From NCBI RefSeq assembly GCF_000346465.2, contig NC_034009.1, positions 28,862,122 to 28,926,121 of the forward strand: a stretch of 64,000 bases of DNA, written 5' to 3'. The notes beneath the pieces were generated by a model. That model saw only the letters and a list, made by a program, of their open reading frames with translations. It was not told the origin of the DNA and ran no database searches. The position numbers and the translations under genes were made by a program. Below are positions 1 through 10,500 of this stretch, in pieces; positions within the stretch are counted from its first letter, which is position 1, and each line of letters begins with the position of its first letter. This stretch comes from Prunus persica (taxonomy: Eukaryota > Streptophyta > Magnoliopsida > Rosales > Rosaceae).

Positions 1-447
1 CTCCTCGGCCAGCCTTTTTTTTTTTTTCGTTTTTTCTTTTTTTTGATACATAGCGAAATTCAGAGAGGCGGATTCTGGATTCGAAGATTTCGATTGTAAG
101 GTAACTGCTTTTAAGTTTAACTGAGTTACAAACCCCTTACTCCCTTACTCATCATCCCATTCTTAAAAGAAGAAAAAAAAGGTATTGGGTGTCGAGCTCA
201 ATTCTTGGGTGCGTTTAGAAAAGTTATCATCTTGCAAAATTTTGTGGTATTGGGTGTGTTAGAAAATTAAGTACTTGTAGCCACCCAGCAAATTGTAGGA
301 CCATTATCAAAGCTTGGGCTTCTCTCCCTCTTCTCAGCAGGGTAATAAAAACCCAACTTAACAATATTTCCATGAATTTCTTTAACTTTCTGCATTATTC
401 AGTCAGACAATTGATTCCCAACAAGGAACAATTGCAATGACATACAT
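1..447. other. intergenic, no gene seen
   Basis: Pyrimidine-rich start (T runs at about 17-44) followed by AT-rich sequence. I see no open frame or conserved motif. It could be the edge of a gene outside the window. Confidence 0.4.
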
Positions 448-728
448 TGACGGGTTTGGGATTCCTTATTAGTATAAGATTCTCAGATATTTAGGTTTGT
501 TTTCTGTTTCAAATAAGTCCCTACTATGTAGGGAGACTTGTTTACTGTTTTTGACTCATTCCTTATGCACGTTACCTCGTTTCTGTTAGTGTGAATCGTG
601 GGCTGTATTTCAGCTGTTTGTTAGTTCATGTAAGGCTATATAATAGCCAAAGGTTGCTGTTCAATAAGAAGTCATTCAGTCCAGTTCTTGCGTTTGAGTT
701 ATTTGCTTTCTTGTTCCTATTCTTAACA
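448..728 (+). repeat. 5' LTR of the copia element
   Basis: 281 bp, begins TGACGGGTTTGGG and ends ATTCTTAACA. It matches 4830-5109 along its full length with scattered substitutions and one 1-bp length difference. It contains a TATATAAT stretch at about 638-646 that may serve as promoter. Confidence 0.93.
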
Positions 729-731
729 AAC

Positions 732-743
732 TGGTATCAGAGC
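732..743 (+). promoter_or_regulatory. primer binding site (tRNA-Met type)
   Basis: TGGTATCAGAGC lies three bases after the left LTR. This is the usual plant copia primer site, complementary to the 3' end of initiator tRNA-Met. Confidence 0.9.
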
Positions 744-776
744 CCCTACTAAGCCTAAGAAAAGAAGCCGCAGCTT

Positions 777-1793
777 TTGAGTGATTTCCAAACACACAGA
801 GAGAGAGAGAAGAAGATAACCTCCCAAGGAAATTTTGTGCAACTATTCATTCCACATTTTGATGGTCATTATGACCATTGGAGCATGCTTATGGAAAATT
901 TTCTTCGAAACAAAGAGTATTGGAGTCTGATTGAAACCGGTTATGAAGAGCCGATGACAGGAGCACGACCTCTATCAGAAGGGTAGCAAAAAGAGTTAGA
1001 AGCATTGAACCTCATGGACCTCAAGGCCAAGAATAATATTTTCCAAGCGATAGATAGAACTATTCTGGAGACAATCTTGGAGAATGATACATCAAAGAAG
1101 ATCTGGGAGTCCATGAAAAAGAAATATGAAGGCAATGCTAGAGTGAAGCGCTCGACTCTTCAAGCCTTAAGAAGAGACTTTGAAACTCTCGAAATGAAGG
1201 TTGGTGAAACAATTACTGATTATTTTGCTAGAGTCATGTTAGTAGCAAACAAGATGAGAGTGTATGGGGAGGCTATGACTGATGTTACGATTTGTGAGAA
1301 GATTCTTAGATCCTTCACCGACAAATTTAATTATATAGTCTGTTCAATTGAGGAGTCTATGGATATGGATGCACTCACTATTGATGAGCTTCAAAGCTCG
1401 CTCATTGTACATGAGCAAAAGTTTCACAGGAGCAGTGGCGTTGAGCAAGCTCTGAAGGTGACAACTGATGAAAGATTTGGAGGTAGAGGTCGTGGAAGAA
1501 GCAATTACAGAGGAAGAGGTCGTGGAAAAGGAGGTCAGGCATTCAACAAAGCTGAGGTGGAATGCTTCAAGTGTCACAATCTTGGACATTTCCAGTATGA
1601 GTGTCCAAAGTGGGATAAGGAGGCCAATTACACAGAAGTGAATGAAGAGGATGAGATGCTTTTGATGTCATATGTTGAATCACATGAGGTGAAACGGAAT
1701 GATGCATGGTTCCTTAACTCGGGGTGTTCCAATCATATGTGTGGAAATCGAGGTATGTTCACCAATCTAGATGAGAGCTTTCTATTCAGTTAA
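777..1793 (+). pseudogene. copia gag (capsid and zinc knuckle), broken
   Basis: The frame reads through a capsid region of the UBN2/retrotran_gag type, a Gly/Arg-rich stretch and a CCHC zinc knuckle (CFKCHNLGHFQYEC, about 1563-1604). A stop codon at 984-986 splits the N-terminal part from the rest, and the codon where the frame would start reads TTG rather than ATG. The frame continues into the protease, where the motif reads WFLNSGCSNHMCG (about 1707-1745): the catalytic Asp position of the copia aspartic protease is Asn. The frame is then lost near 1785-1793. Confidence 0.9.
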
Positions 1794-2769
1794 ATTGGGA
1801 AACAATAGTAGGATGAATGTGGTTGGAAAGGGAAATGTGAAGCTGATATTGAATGGAGTTAACCATGTTGTACATGAAGTGTACTATGTTCCAGAGCTCA
1901 AAAATAATCTCTTGAGCATAGGACAACTTCAAGAAAAAGGCTTGGCGATATTGATTAAAGGAGGAGTCTGTAAAATCTATCATCCGATGAAAGGCTTGAT
2001 TATTCAGACTGTGATGAGTGTAAATAGAATGTTTATACTACTAGCTCAGACTCCAGTCCCTACAAATGCTCAGCCAGAAAGATGTCTTCATACAAGCTCT
2101 CAAGATCTCTCTTCCCTTTGGCATCGACGATATGGCCACTTGAGTTACAAAGGTTGGAGAACCTTGCAAAACAAAAAGATGGTTCATGGACTTCCTCAGT
2201 TTCAAGCTTCAAACACAACATGCACGGATTGCATTAATGGCAAACAGCACCGAGATGACATACCAAAGATAAGTACGTGGAGAGCAAGTCAGCCATTAGA
2301 GCTCATTCATGCAGACATTTGCGGGCCTATTTCCCCTATATCCAATAGTGGCAAGAGGTACACATTATGGTTTATTGATGATTATAGTCGTAAATTATGG
2401 GTATATTTGTTGACAGCAAAGTGTGAGGCACTGAATTACTTCAAGCTTTTCAAAAAGATGGTGTAGAAATAGAAAGGATTGTTTGTCAAGTGCTTGCGAA
2501 CAGATAGAGGAGGTGAATTCACTTCAAATAACTTCAATGATTTTTGCAAACAAAGTGGAATCAAGAGACAATTAACCACTGCATATACACCACAACAAAA
2601 CGGTGTAGCTGAAAGGAAAAATCGAACCATGATGAATATGGTCTGTTCCGTGTTGTTTGATAAGAAGATTCCGAAAACATTTTGGCCGAAGGCTGTGAAT
2701 TGGACTTTCTATGTTCTGAATAGGTGCTCGACATTGGCAGTGAAGAATGTCACACCACAAGAGGCATGA
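1771..2769 (+). pseudogene. copia integrase (GAG-pre-integrase and core), broken
   Basis: This follows gag in another frame. It has the HHCC zinc region (HRRYGHLSYKGW with CTDCINGKQH, about 2122-2250) and the DDE core: D in ADICGP (about 2313), D in TDRGGEF (about 2500) and E in AERKNR (about 2611). Two stop codons close together at 2464-2472 interrupt the core between the first and second catalytic Asp. Downstream, 2770-3180 still resembles the integrase C-terminal linker but has many stops. Confidence 0.88.
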
Positions 2770-3375
2770 AGTTGAGTAAAGCCCTCAGTTGAGCATTTTC
2801 GGTTCTTCAAATGCCTAGCTCATGTTCACATTCCAGATGCAAGAAGAGGTAAATTAGATAATAAAAGTTTTTCTTGTGTCTTACTGGGAGTTAGTGAGGA
2901 GTTCAAGGGGTATAGATTGTTTGATCCTATAGCTAGAAAAATTGTTGTGAGTAGAGATGTTATTTTTTAAGGAAAAAAGCAGTGGGATTGGGGAGTGAAT
3001 TATGAGGCGCAAATCTTGTTAGACTTGGAATGGGGAGAGAATGAAGAAAACAATGAGGGTGAGTGAAAATGGAGATGAAGATGGCAATGGTGATAGAGGG
3101 GAAAGAAGTGAGAGTGAGGGCAGTGAAGAAGCACGGGGTAGAGAAGTAGGAATTCCCCTGATGAGAATGAAGGGAGAGTGAGACGTCCTCCTCCTTACTT
3201 GAATGATTATGTTAGTGGAGAAGGTTTGAGTGAAGATGAGGCACACATGGCACAAGTTGTGGCAATTGAAGATCCTTTTCATTTTGAAGAAGCAGTGAGG
3301 AATATAAAGTGGAGACAAGCTATGAACAGTGAGATCAACTCCATTGAAAAGAACAAGACATAGACATTAAATGAG

Positions 3376-4364
3376 TTGCCTACTGGAGCTAAAAAGATCG
3401 GTGTCAAGTGGGTTTACAAGACCAAGTACAATGAGCATGGGGAGATTGACAAGCATAAGGCACGCTTAGTAGCCAAAGGCTACTCACAGAAGCACGACAT
3501 AGACTACATAGAGGTCTTTGCACCAATGGCAAGGATGGACACGGTGAGAACGATCATTGCTTTGGCAGCACAAAATGGTTGGAAGAAAGAGAAAGGATTG
3601 TTTGTCAAATGCTTGCGGACAGATAGAGGGGGTGAATTCACTTCAAATGACTTCAGTTGGATGTCAAGTCAGCATTCCTTCATGGAGAGCTAAGTGAAAA
3701 TGTTTACGTTGAGCAACCAAGAGGTTACGAGAAGAAAGGCAAGGAGCATTTGGTCTACAAGCTACACAAGGCTTTGTATGGATTAAAACAAGCTCCACGA
3801 GCTTGGTTTAGTTGGATCGAAGCACATTTCATCATTGAAGGCTTCCAGAGGTGTGATAGTGAGCAAACTTTGTTCACAAAGAGGAACAGAGAAGGAAAGA
3901 TTATCATTGTAAGTATCTATGTTGATGATTTAATTTTTACTGGTGATGATGAGGATATGATGTCTGAGTTCAAGAGTTCTATGTTAAGAGAATTTGATAT
4001 GTCTGATTTGGGAAGCATGAGATTTTTCCTTGGCATCGAAGTACTTCAAAGAGCAGATGGAAATTCTGAAAAGATTTGGGATGTTGGAAAGCAATGAGGT
4101 GAATAGTCCGATTATTCCAGGCTTTAAGATCAGTAAGGATGAAGACGGAATCACTGTGAATGAGACTACTTCAAGCAATTGGTGGGAAGCTTGATGTACC
4201 TTACTGCCACGAGACCAGACATGATGTTTGTCACCAGCCTCATAAGCAGGTATATGGCAAAACCAACTGAGCTTCATCTGCAAGCTGCGAAGAGAGCTCT
4301 TCGATATCTAAAGGGGACTGTGAATTATGGCATTCGTTACAAGAGAGGTGGAGATGGAAGATAG
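3376..4364 (+). pseudogene. copia reverse transcriptase, with an inserted integrase segment
   Basis: RT motifs include KWVYKTKYNEHGEIDKHKAR (about 3409-3468), DVKSAFLHGELSENVYVEQP (about 3659-3718) and the catalytic YVDDLIF (about 3919-3939). Between GWK (about 3582) and the DVKSAF block lies about 65 bp coding for KGLFVKCLRTDRGGEFTSN, copied from this family's integrase (compare 2476-2537). It shifts the frame. A further frame break follows around 4078-4180. Confidence 0.88.
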
Positions 4365-4797
4365 GAAGAGTACAAGTGGCTATGTGTTCTTGCTAAGTTT
4401 TGGTGCTGTGTCATGGAGTTCGAAAAAACAGCCAATTGTTACGCTATCTATTACGGAAGCAGAGTTTGTAGCAGCTGCAGTGTGTGCGTGTCAAGCAATT
4501 TGGATGAAAAGGGTATTGAAGGAGCTCGGGCGTGGTGATGAAGTCTGTACTCATATCAAGTGTGATAATAGCTCAACCATTAAGCTTTCAAAAAATCCTG
4601 TGATGCATGGTCGCAGCAAACATATCGATGTAAGGTACCACTTCTTGAGGAATCTTGCAAAGGAGGGTTCGATTGATTTGGTTCATTGTGGGAGTGATGA
4701 TCAAGTGGCAGATGTAATGACCAAACCACTGAAGGTTGATGCGTTTCAGAAGCTTCGGAGTCTGTTGGGAGTTTGTGAAATTGCTGATGTAAACTAA
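4327..4797 (+). pseudogene. copia RNase H, first catalytic block deleted
   Basis: The readable part begins EDRKSTSGYVF and carries the EAEFVAAAVC block (catalytic Glu), the CDNSSTIKLSKNP block (Asp) and the MTKPL C-terminus. The segment that normally carries the first catalytic Asp is absent: the RT-side GGDG is joined directly to the EDRKSTSGY block at about 4349-4358, with a frame change. Inactivity is inferred. Confidence 0.85.
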
Positions 4798-4817
4798 ATG
4801 CTTGATGGCAGTTTGTT

Positions 4818-4829
4818 TAAGGGAGGGAA
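4818..4829 (+). promoter_or_regulatory. polypurine tract
   Basis: AAGGGAGGGAA directly precedes the TG of the 3' LTR, as expected for the plus-strand primer. Confidence 0.85.
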
Positions 4830-5109
4830 TGACGGGTTTGGGATTCCTTATTAGTATAGGATTCTCAGACATTTAGGTTTGTTTTCTGTTTCAAATAAGT
4901 CCCTACTATGTAGGGAGACTTGTTTACTGTTTTTGACTCTTTCCTTATGCATGTTACCATGTTTCTGTTAGTGTGAATCGTGGGCTGTATTTCAGCTGTT
5001 TGTTAGTTCATGTAAGGCTATATTATAGCAAAGGTTGCTGTTCAATAAGATGTCATTCAATCCAGTTCTTGCGTTTGAGTTAATTGCTTTCTTGTTCCCA
5101 TTCTCAACA
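4830..5109 (+). repeat. 3' LTR of the copia element
   Basis: 280 bp, begins TGACGGGTTTGGG and ends ATTCTCAACA. Full-length match to 448-728. Confidence 0.93.
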
Positions 5110-5307
5110 CACATCTCCTTAAAATTTGTAGATGTCATATTCGAAATCCGTACATAAATCTCTACATCATAATATGCATATTCTCCCCAATACTAGTGAA
5201 ATTTTAAAAACAAATAATGGGCTAGGTTTCTCAATTGCTATTCTCCTACTTATTCAAAATTGTGAGGGCTTCCTTTTGAGTGGAACAAAGGGCAAAATTG
5301 TATTGAA

Positions 5308-6919
5308 TCACTTCTTCCGCAAGTACAAGAAGCCAACAACCACAGAGATGCCAACCACGGCCACAGGAACAGCCCAGTATTGCTTTGTCAAGTCCTTGAT
5401 CTTCTGAGGATAATCAACTGGTTGATTCTTAGAGGTTATCTCTGGGGAAGTCGTATCAACATCAAGCTCTCCAATGCAAAAGGCTCCCATGAGATCCTTT
5501 GCAATATTGCTATGCCCAGCATCTTCAAAATCTTCTGTGGCATCTCTTCCTACAATGAAATTAAATCAACAAGTCATATCAAGGTTCTGTATTTGTATCT
5601 ACATTGTTGTTTTAGATGATTATCTGAAACAAATTCTTGACGACGCAGTCAAATAAATGAGAATATTATCCAAAAAGGAAGCTTAAAACTATACCAGCTG
5701 CAGCAAGGACTACATCGTCTCCACCAGGGTGATCGTCCAAGTATAGTGTCAAATCGTACACCTGGGATTAACAAATGAACTACATGTAAATATGGGAGGA
5801 GAGAGATTTCAATTTTCTTTTTCTTGTATGGTGTGCAACCATGAACAGACGATAAGGTCTATGACAAGTTCTAGTTCTCAAAGGCAAAATAAAACAGAGA
5901 AATCAAACAAGTGATGAAAAATTAAAGTCAAAACTCCTTATATACACAATCAAACAGATCACTTGAAGACGGATTTCACATCGGGAAATCAAGACATTAT
6001 TTGGGATGAGAAGAAAACCTCTGATATAGATTGGCTATCCTCATTCTGAGGATCTGCACATATTCCAAAATTTGGGTAGTTAAGAGAGCAAAGACACCAA
6101 GATACTGAGCAAATTCACAGAGAGAAGCCACATGGGAATTTATAAATACCAAAGCACAAAAGAAAGTTACATCATTAACAGAATACAACAAGCGTAATAA
6201 TCTATATGCTTATAGTATGAGCACTTTTCATCTACGATCTAAATAAGTTCATGAAAGCTGTTAGGAAACTGCAATGATGGAAAAACCAAAACAACCCTGA
6301 TGACAATCTACCCAAATTACATAAGTAGATGAAAAACCAATATTAACTTTAGGAGGAAACTTCACCAAGAAAAGAGAAACGCGCAGGAATTGGAAGAAAG
6401 TAGAGCATATTCTAATGTGGCACAAATTGTAGTAAATAGTAATCTTTCAATCAAATAGATTATGGGTTTTCCAGGTAATATTCCCAAGTCTCACTCTTTG
6501 ACCTTCCATGACCTAAAAACATAGTGAACAATAACATTTTGAAAGAGCTTGAACCTCCTGAATACAAACTACCCAAACTTGCTACGCCTTCTTTACAATA
6601 TCATATAACATTAGCTACAGAGCAGCAAATACAATAGAATCAACGATAGAGAGCCGATAGAGGCAATACAGATCTGAAAATAAAGTAATCAAGCATACCC
6701 ACGAAGAAGAACTCAGGAGAAAGAAAAAAGAACTAAGGAAGGTGAGGTTCTTGCGTTCAATTGATACAAACAAAATACTCGCTCAATGCCCATGAAGATA
6801 TCAGATAGCATTATAAACAGAGAAAAGGGTACCTTGCCATCAATGACGACCCAGCAGTTGTCTTTGCTGTTTTGCTTGGAGACTTCTTGCATTGTAAAGA
6901 GCTTCGTCAACGTCGGCAT
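5308..6919 (-). CDS. CB5: cytochrome b5, ER tail-anchored
   Basis: Three exons on the minus strand: 6833-6919, 5695-5761 and 5308-5549, joined at GT-AG sites with continuous phase, giving 131 residues (plant b5 is about 134). Known role: electron carrier on the endoplasmic reticulum for desaturases, hydroxylases and P450s. The b5 core has the heme motif HPGGDD with axial His40 and the second axial His64 in DAGHS. The C-terminus is a hydrophobic helix (about residues 107-125, [16 protein letters not shown]) ending in basic RKK, a tail anchor. I chose MPTLTKLF as start because it matches the family N-terminus; an in-frame ATG lies six codons upstream at 6937. The copia element ends 199 bp beyond the stop codon. 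Confidence 0.93.
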
Positions 6920-7235
6920 CGTTGCGGGTTTGGTCAAAAAAGCTCAGAGATTCTTGCCTTCTTGGTCTTCACTCTTTGGCTTTGGGTGCGACTACCAGAT
7001 ATTCTCTTTTCCTGATTTTCTCTCTCTGCGTTTGTTGAATCTTGGTTGGGGTATAACTTCTGTTAAAACCCAATGGCTTATAGGCAAGGGAAGAGAAATA
7101 AAGCAACCAAAGATAAGACTAGCGTGCGGAGGAAGTTGTTTGTTACTGTGTCAGTAGGGTGGGCCTAAAATCAGGCCCAACTCTGTACAACCGACAAACC
7201 AACCCATAGTTGTATAGTTTTTTTCTGCACGAAAG

Positions 7236-7265
7236 GGCAAAAATAATAATAATAATAATAATAAT
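7236..7265. repeat. (ATA/AAT)n microsatellite
   Basis: About nine AAT units in a row. Confidence 0.9.
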
Positions 7266-7282
7266 GTTTGGTATATTGTTAT

Positions 7283-7375
7283 GGAGAGATGGGGAATCGA
7301 TCTTAGGATATTGGTCGGGTGCACTGATAACTTCTCTTAACTATTTGTGCTACAAGCCCTTCCCTGAATTATAAC
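7283..7375 (-). mobile_element. possible tRNA-derived SINE fragment
   Basis: The minus strand begins GGGCTTGTAGCACAAATAG, similar to a pol III A box, and about 40 bases later has GATCGATTCCCC, similar to a B box. A poly-A run (plus strand 7379-7393) sits at the other side, so the boundaries are unclear. Call rests on the two box-like motifs only. Confidence 0.35.
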
Positions 7376-7392
7376 TTTAAAAAAAAAAAAAA

Positions 7393-7470
7393 ATTCATCC
7401 CAACCATCTTCAATTAGAATTTCAAACTCAGTATCAGTATACTTCAATCCAAATGCAACTATGAGAATAT
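7393..7470 (+). repeat. 80-bp dispersed direct repeat, copy 1
   Basis: Shares CAACCATCTTCAATT, ATTTCAAACT and ATCCAAATGCAAC in order with 7891-7973. Function unknown. Confidence 0.75.
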
Positions 7471-7890
7471 TAGTTTATAAAAAATATATAAATAATTAAG
7501 AAAAATAAAATGAGTAGTTATATTTCATAAAAATAGGACCCATTATCTGATTTTGTGTTTTATTTAAATTTTTTTAATATGAAATATATATATATATAAA
7601 TTTACCATATTATCCTTATTTAATTAATAATTTTAATTCTTAATATTTGCATTAATCAATGGCATTTTCTGGTAATTTGAATGTTTCACATTCTATGTAT
7701 GTATTTTTCTTTGCTTTACATATATAGATGAATTATAACTATGTAATTAAAGATTTATTGGAAAATAAATCGTAGATAGAGTTCTTATTAAGTGACAATA
7801 AGAGAGTAAACCAACCCATATTCTATGCAACCCATAATCAGCTAAAATGCTTTTCCTCCTTAACTTTTTAGTCGTGAGACACAATTAGGT

Positions 7891-7973
7891 TCCGTCTCAA
7901 CCATCTTCAATTCAAATTTCAAACTTAGTATGCTTGAATCCAAATGCAACAAGTATCAGAATATTAAGATAGG
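7891..7973 (+). repeat. 80-bp dispersed direct repeat, copy 2
   Basis: Second copy of the block at 7393-7470, with scattered substitutions and a short indel. The two copies flank about 420 bp of AT-rich DNA. Confidence 0.75.
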
Positions 7974-8128
7974 TAACACCACAACCATCTAAATCAATAA
8001 GCAAATCCGCCCTCTCCTCACCCTTCTTCATCCCAAGGGAAAATATCAAAATTTGTAAATGATATTATAATAATGATAATGAATCAAAACACTAAACAAC
8101 TAGCAAATCTGAAGCCATCTAAGGCAAA

Positions 8129-10071
8129 TTACTGTTGATCAACATCTACTTTTCCGTTAAGCTCATCCCAAGCTTCTACCCAAGTAACCATGGCATCTGC
8201 CAGCTTAAGGAAGTATGGGTCAATCTTGCCAAGCTTAGCCTTGACTTGCTTAGAGAGTTCGATGTAGCACTGCTGAACAGTAGTGCATTCTTTTGTAAGG
8301 ACCGCAGATTGGAAGAAGGGGATCAGCTCTTCTTGCCAGAATATACCATTGTACTCCTTTTTGAGGTTAACAAATGGATTGCTGGCTTTGCTGTGCCATA
8401 TGTAGGGCAGACCCGTCTTGACACCATATCCCAAATGGTCGCATATAACCTACAGGCATTTCGATGTGATTTAAGTGTCGTCCTCATGATGATCAAAATG
8501 TTCAAATAAATCATCAAGAAAGTTACTAGGTAATCATCACAAGCTAGAGAAACTATCAAAGTCTGTAAGTTATGCCTGGGATGTTGGCATATCCTGCCAA
8601 AATATCTTAATAATCAAAACCTCAAGTTGATGTGATCCTAGAAACAATTTTCTAATTCAATGTTATGATCCAAACATCCCTATGGGGACACCTCGGTGGT
8701 AAATCCACCTAGAAAAAGACCTAACAAACTCTCAGTGGATGTAAACAGGGTGAATAAAAACGAAGCAATTCAAATTACCTTCATGCACCAGCCAGCCCAC
8801 ATATCATCATATCTTCCAATTGGCTGACCATCACCCATGAGTCCAAAGTACATTGCTGGTCCAATCAGTTCACGGTTGAATGCCAAGTTCATACCACACA
8901 TAGGAAATAGAGTTCCCTTGGGTATGGTCAGAACTGCATCAACAAACCTGAAAACATTTAAGAAGAAATGAACAGGCAATTAGGTAAAAACTGGCTTGTC
9001 AGTAGTAATTAGTCCAGTTTAAAATGAAAAGACAGGGAAAAAGAAGCATACAATCGGTAATTTGTGTAATTTGGGATCACTATTTTATACCTGGTGTTCC
9101 TTTCTAGAGGCTTGGCAAGCTGGGTGGGAGCATCATAGTCAGGGATGTTGAGCCAGAGGCCATGAGAAACAGCGGTAGGGACACCCTCACGGAGACTAAA
9201 AGGATATCCACGGACAAAGTCTGCGCCTTCTCTGTATGGATCATAAAGAGTGTTGAAAAATAGAGGAGTTGATGGATTTAGCAGGTTCTTTATATGTTGT
9301 TCGAGTGCATTGATCTCTTTCCCAGATGGGTCTTTGGCAACCTGCAAAAAGGATACAGATATGAAAACATATGAGATTATGAAAATTTCAATAACAACAA
9401 GAATCACATATAATATTCATAACAAAATATATATCAGACACTTGTATTGAAAGAAGACAAAATCCAGATCAAAGACAATATGCTTAACATCAGATTATTA
9501 AATGATGCAAATGCCACAATCCCAATAAATAAATAAATAAATAAATAACCCATTATAGTTTCATCACCCAAAACGCAAAAATTGACAAAAGTGTTTAAAC
9601 AACAAACCTATATTATTAACCCAGAACCCCATATCCTAAAAAACTTCAAGATCCGAGCAATTGAACCCAAAACATTCAACAAGTCCAAGCAATCACACAG
9701 AGAGAGGGAGAGGGAGAGAGAGAGTAAGAGAGGAAGCTTACAAAGCAATCGTCGTCAATGGTAAAGATGTACTTCTTCTTAGAGACCAAGTAGCCAAAGC
9801 AGCGGCAAGCAGAGTCCTTGAAGGAAATGCAAGAGGCCTTGGGACCCAGAATACGGTTGATGTCGTTTCGATTGTAGAGCTCATAGTCGAAGCCATCTGG
9901 GACCTTGATGGTCCTCGACGGGTCACCGTCCTGGACTATGATCAGATGGTAGGGCTCGAAGAACGGCCTCCACATCTCCAAGAAATCCAGGTTTCGAATC
10001 GTCGGGATCACGATGTCAAGCTCCTCCTTCAGGATCGGAGTAGGCTTGACGTCGACCAAAGCTCCTGCCAT
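8129..10071 (-). CDS. RGP: UDP-arabinopyranose mutase / reversibly glycosylated polypeptide
   Basis: Four exons (9742-10071, 9091-9341, 8779-8947, 8129-8449) join in phase to 356 residues, the family's usual length (about 357). Known role: interconverts UDP-arabinopyranose and UDP-arabinofuranose on the cytosolic face of the Golgi, supplying cell-wall arabinan and arabinogalactan synthesis. Seen in sequence: N-terminal [20 protein letters not shown], the metal/nucleotide-binding TIDDDC at residues 104-109, and the [12 protein letters not shown] segment, which carries the arginine region subject to self-glycosylation. The start [10 protein letters not shown] is the only plausible ATG and fits the family. 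Soluble, no signal peptide. No frame damage seen. Confidence 0.96.
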
Positions 10072-10470
10072 TGCTTTTGAAACGCAGAGAGAGAGAGCCT
10101 ACAGTTTCAGAGAGATGCCCAGCAAACGCAGAAAGAAAGACAGTCAGTCAGAATTGAGAAACGGAGGAATTGGGTTCGACTTCACGAAGAAAGTGGAGTT
10201 TATCTATGATAGTATAGCCGGGCGGCTGTACTCGTAATTTAAAAAATAAATAGTATCGCCGGGCGGCTATGCCGCACGCTATACTCAGTTTTAGAGGACA
10301 AAATCGACTTCCGTCGACGGAGAAGTCACGTGGGATGTGCGTGCAAGGGCACTTCAGTCAATATTATGAGTCCAGTAAATCACACAAGCCCAAGCTGCGT
10401 TAATGGATTAGCGAATCCGAAGCCCACAACCAAAATAAAATGGTAGACGAAGTTATTGTTTTTATTATTA
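10072..10470. other. RGP upstream region
   Basis: Upstream of the RGP start. It holds GA-rich leader sequence (10085-10098) and two close copies of a GC-rich block, GCCGGGCGGCT, at 10216-10226 and 10258-10268. Probably 5' UTR and promoter. No open frame of note. Confidence 0.5.
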
Positions 10471-10482
10471 CTAGCAGGAAAG

Positions 10483-10500
10483 CCCGCGCGATGCTGCGGG
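10483..10500 (-). terminator. Helitron 3' terminal hairpin
   Basis: CCCGCGCGATGCTGCGGG can fold with a CCCGC/GCGGG stem. It lies 12 bases from the CTAG end of the element, where Helitrons carry the structure that signals the end of rolling-circle transfer. Confidence 0.75.

Larger units (their letters stand above)
448..5109 (+). mobile_element. Ty1/copia LTR retrotransposon, decayed
   Basis: Two LTRs of about 280 bp start TGACGGG and end in CAACA/TTAACA. A tRNA-Met-type primer site follows the left LTR and a purine tract precedes the right one. The interior runs gag, protease, integrase, reverse transcriptase, RNase H, which is the copia order. By eye the LTRs differ at about 13 positions (about 95% identity), so the insertion is not recent. 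The flanks TACAT (443-447) and CACAT (5110-5114) match at four of five bases and are probably the decayed target duplication. The internal frames carry several stops, frameshifts, a short insertion and a deletion, so this copy cannot be autonomous. Confidence 0.95.
6940..8128. other. intergenic between b5 and RGP
   Basis: The presumed promoter side of cytochrome b5 is followed by AT-rich DNA with an ATA microsatellite, a SINE-like segment and two copies of an 80-bp direct repeat (listed separately). No other gene seen. The 3' end of the RGP transcript probably lies at about 7950-8128. Confidence 0.5.
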
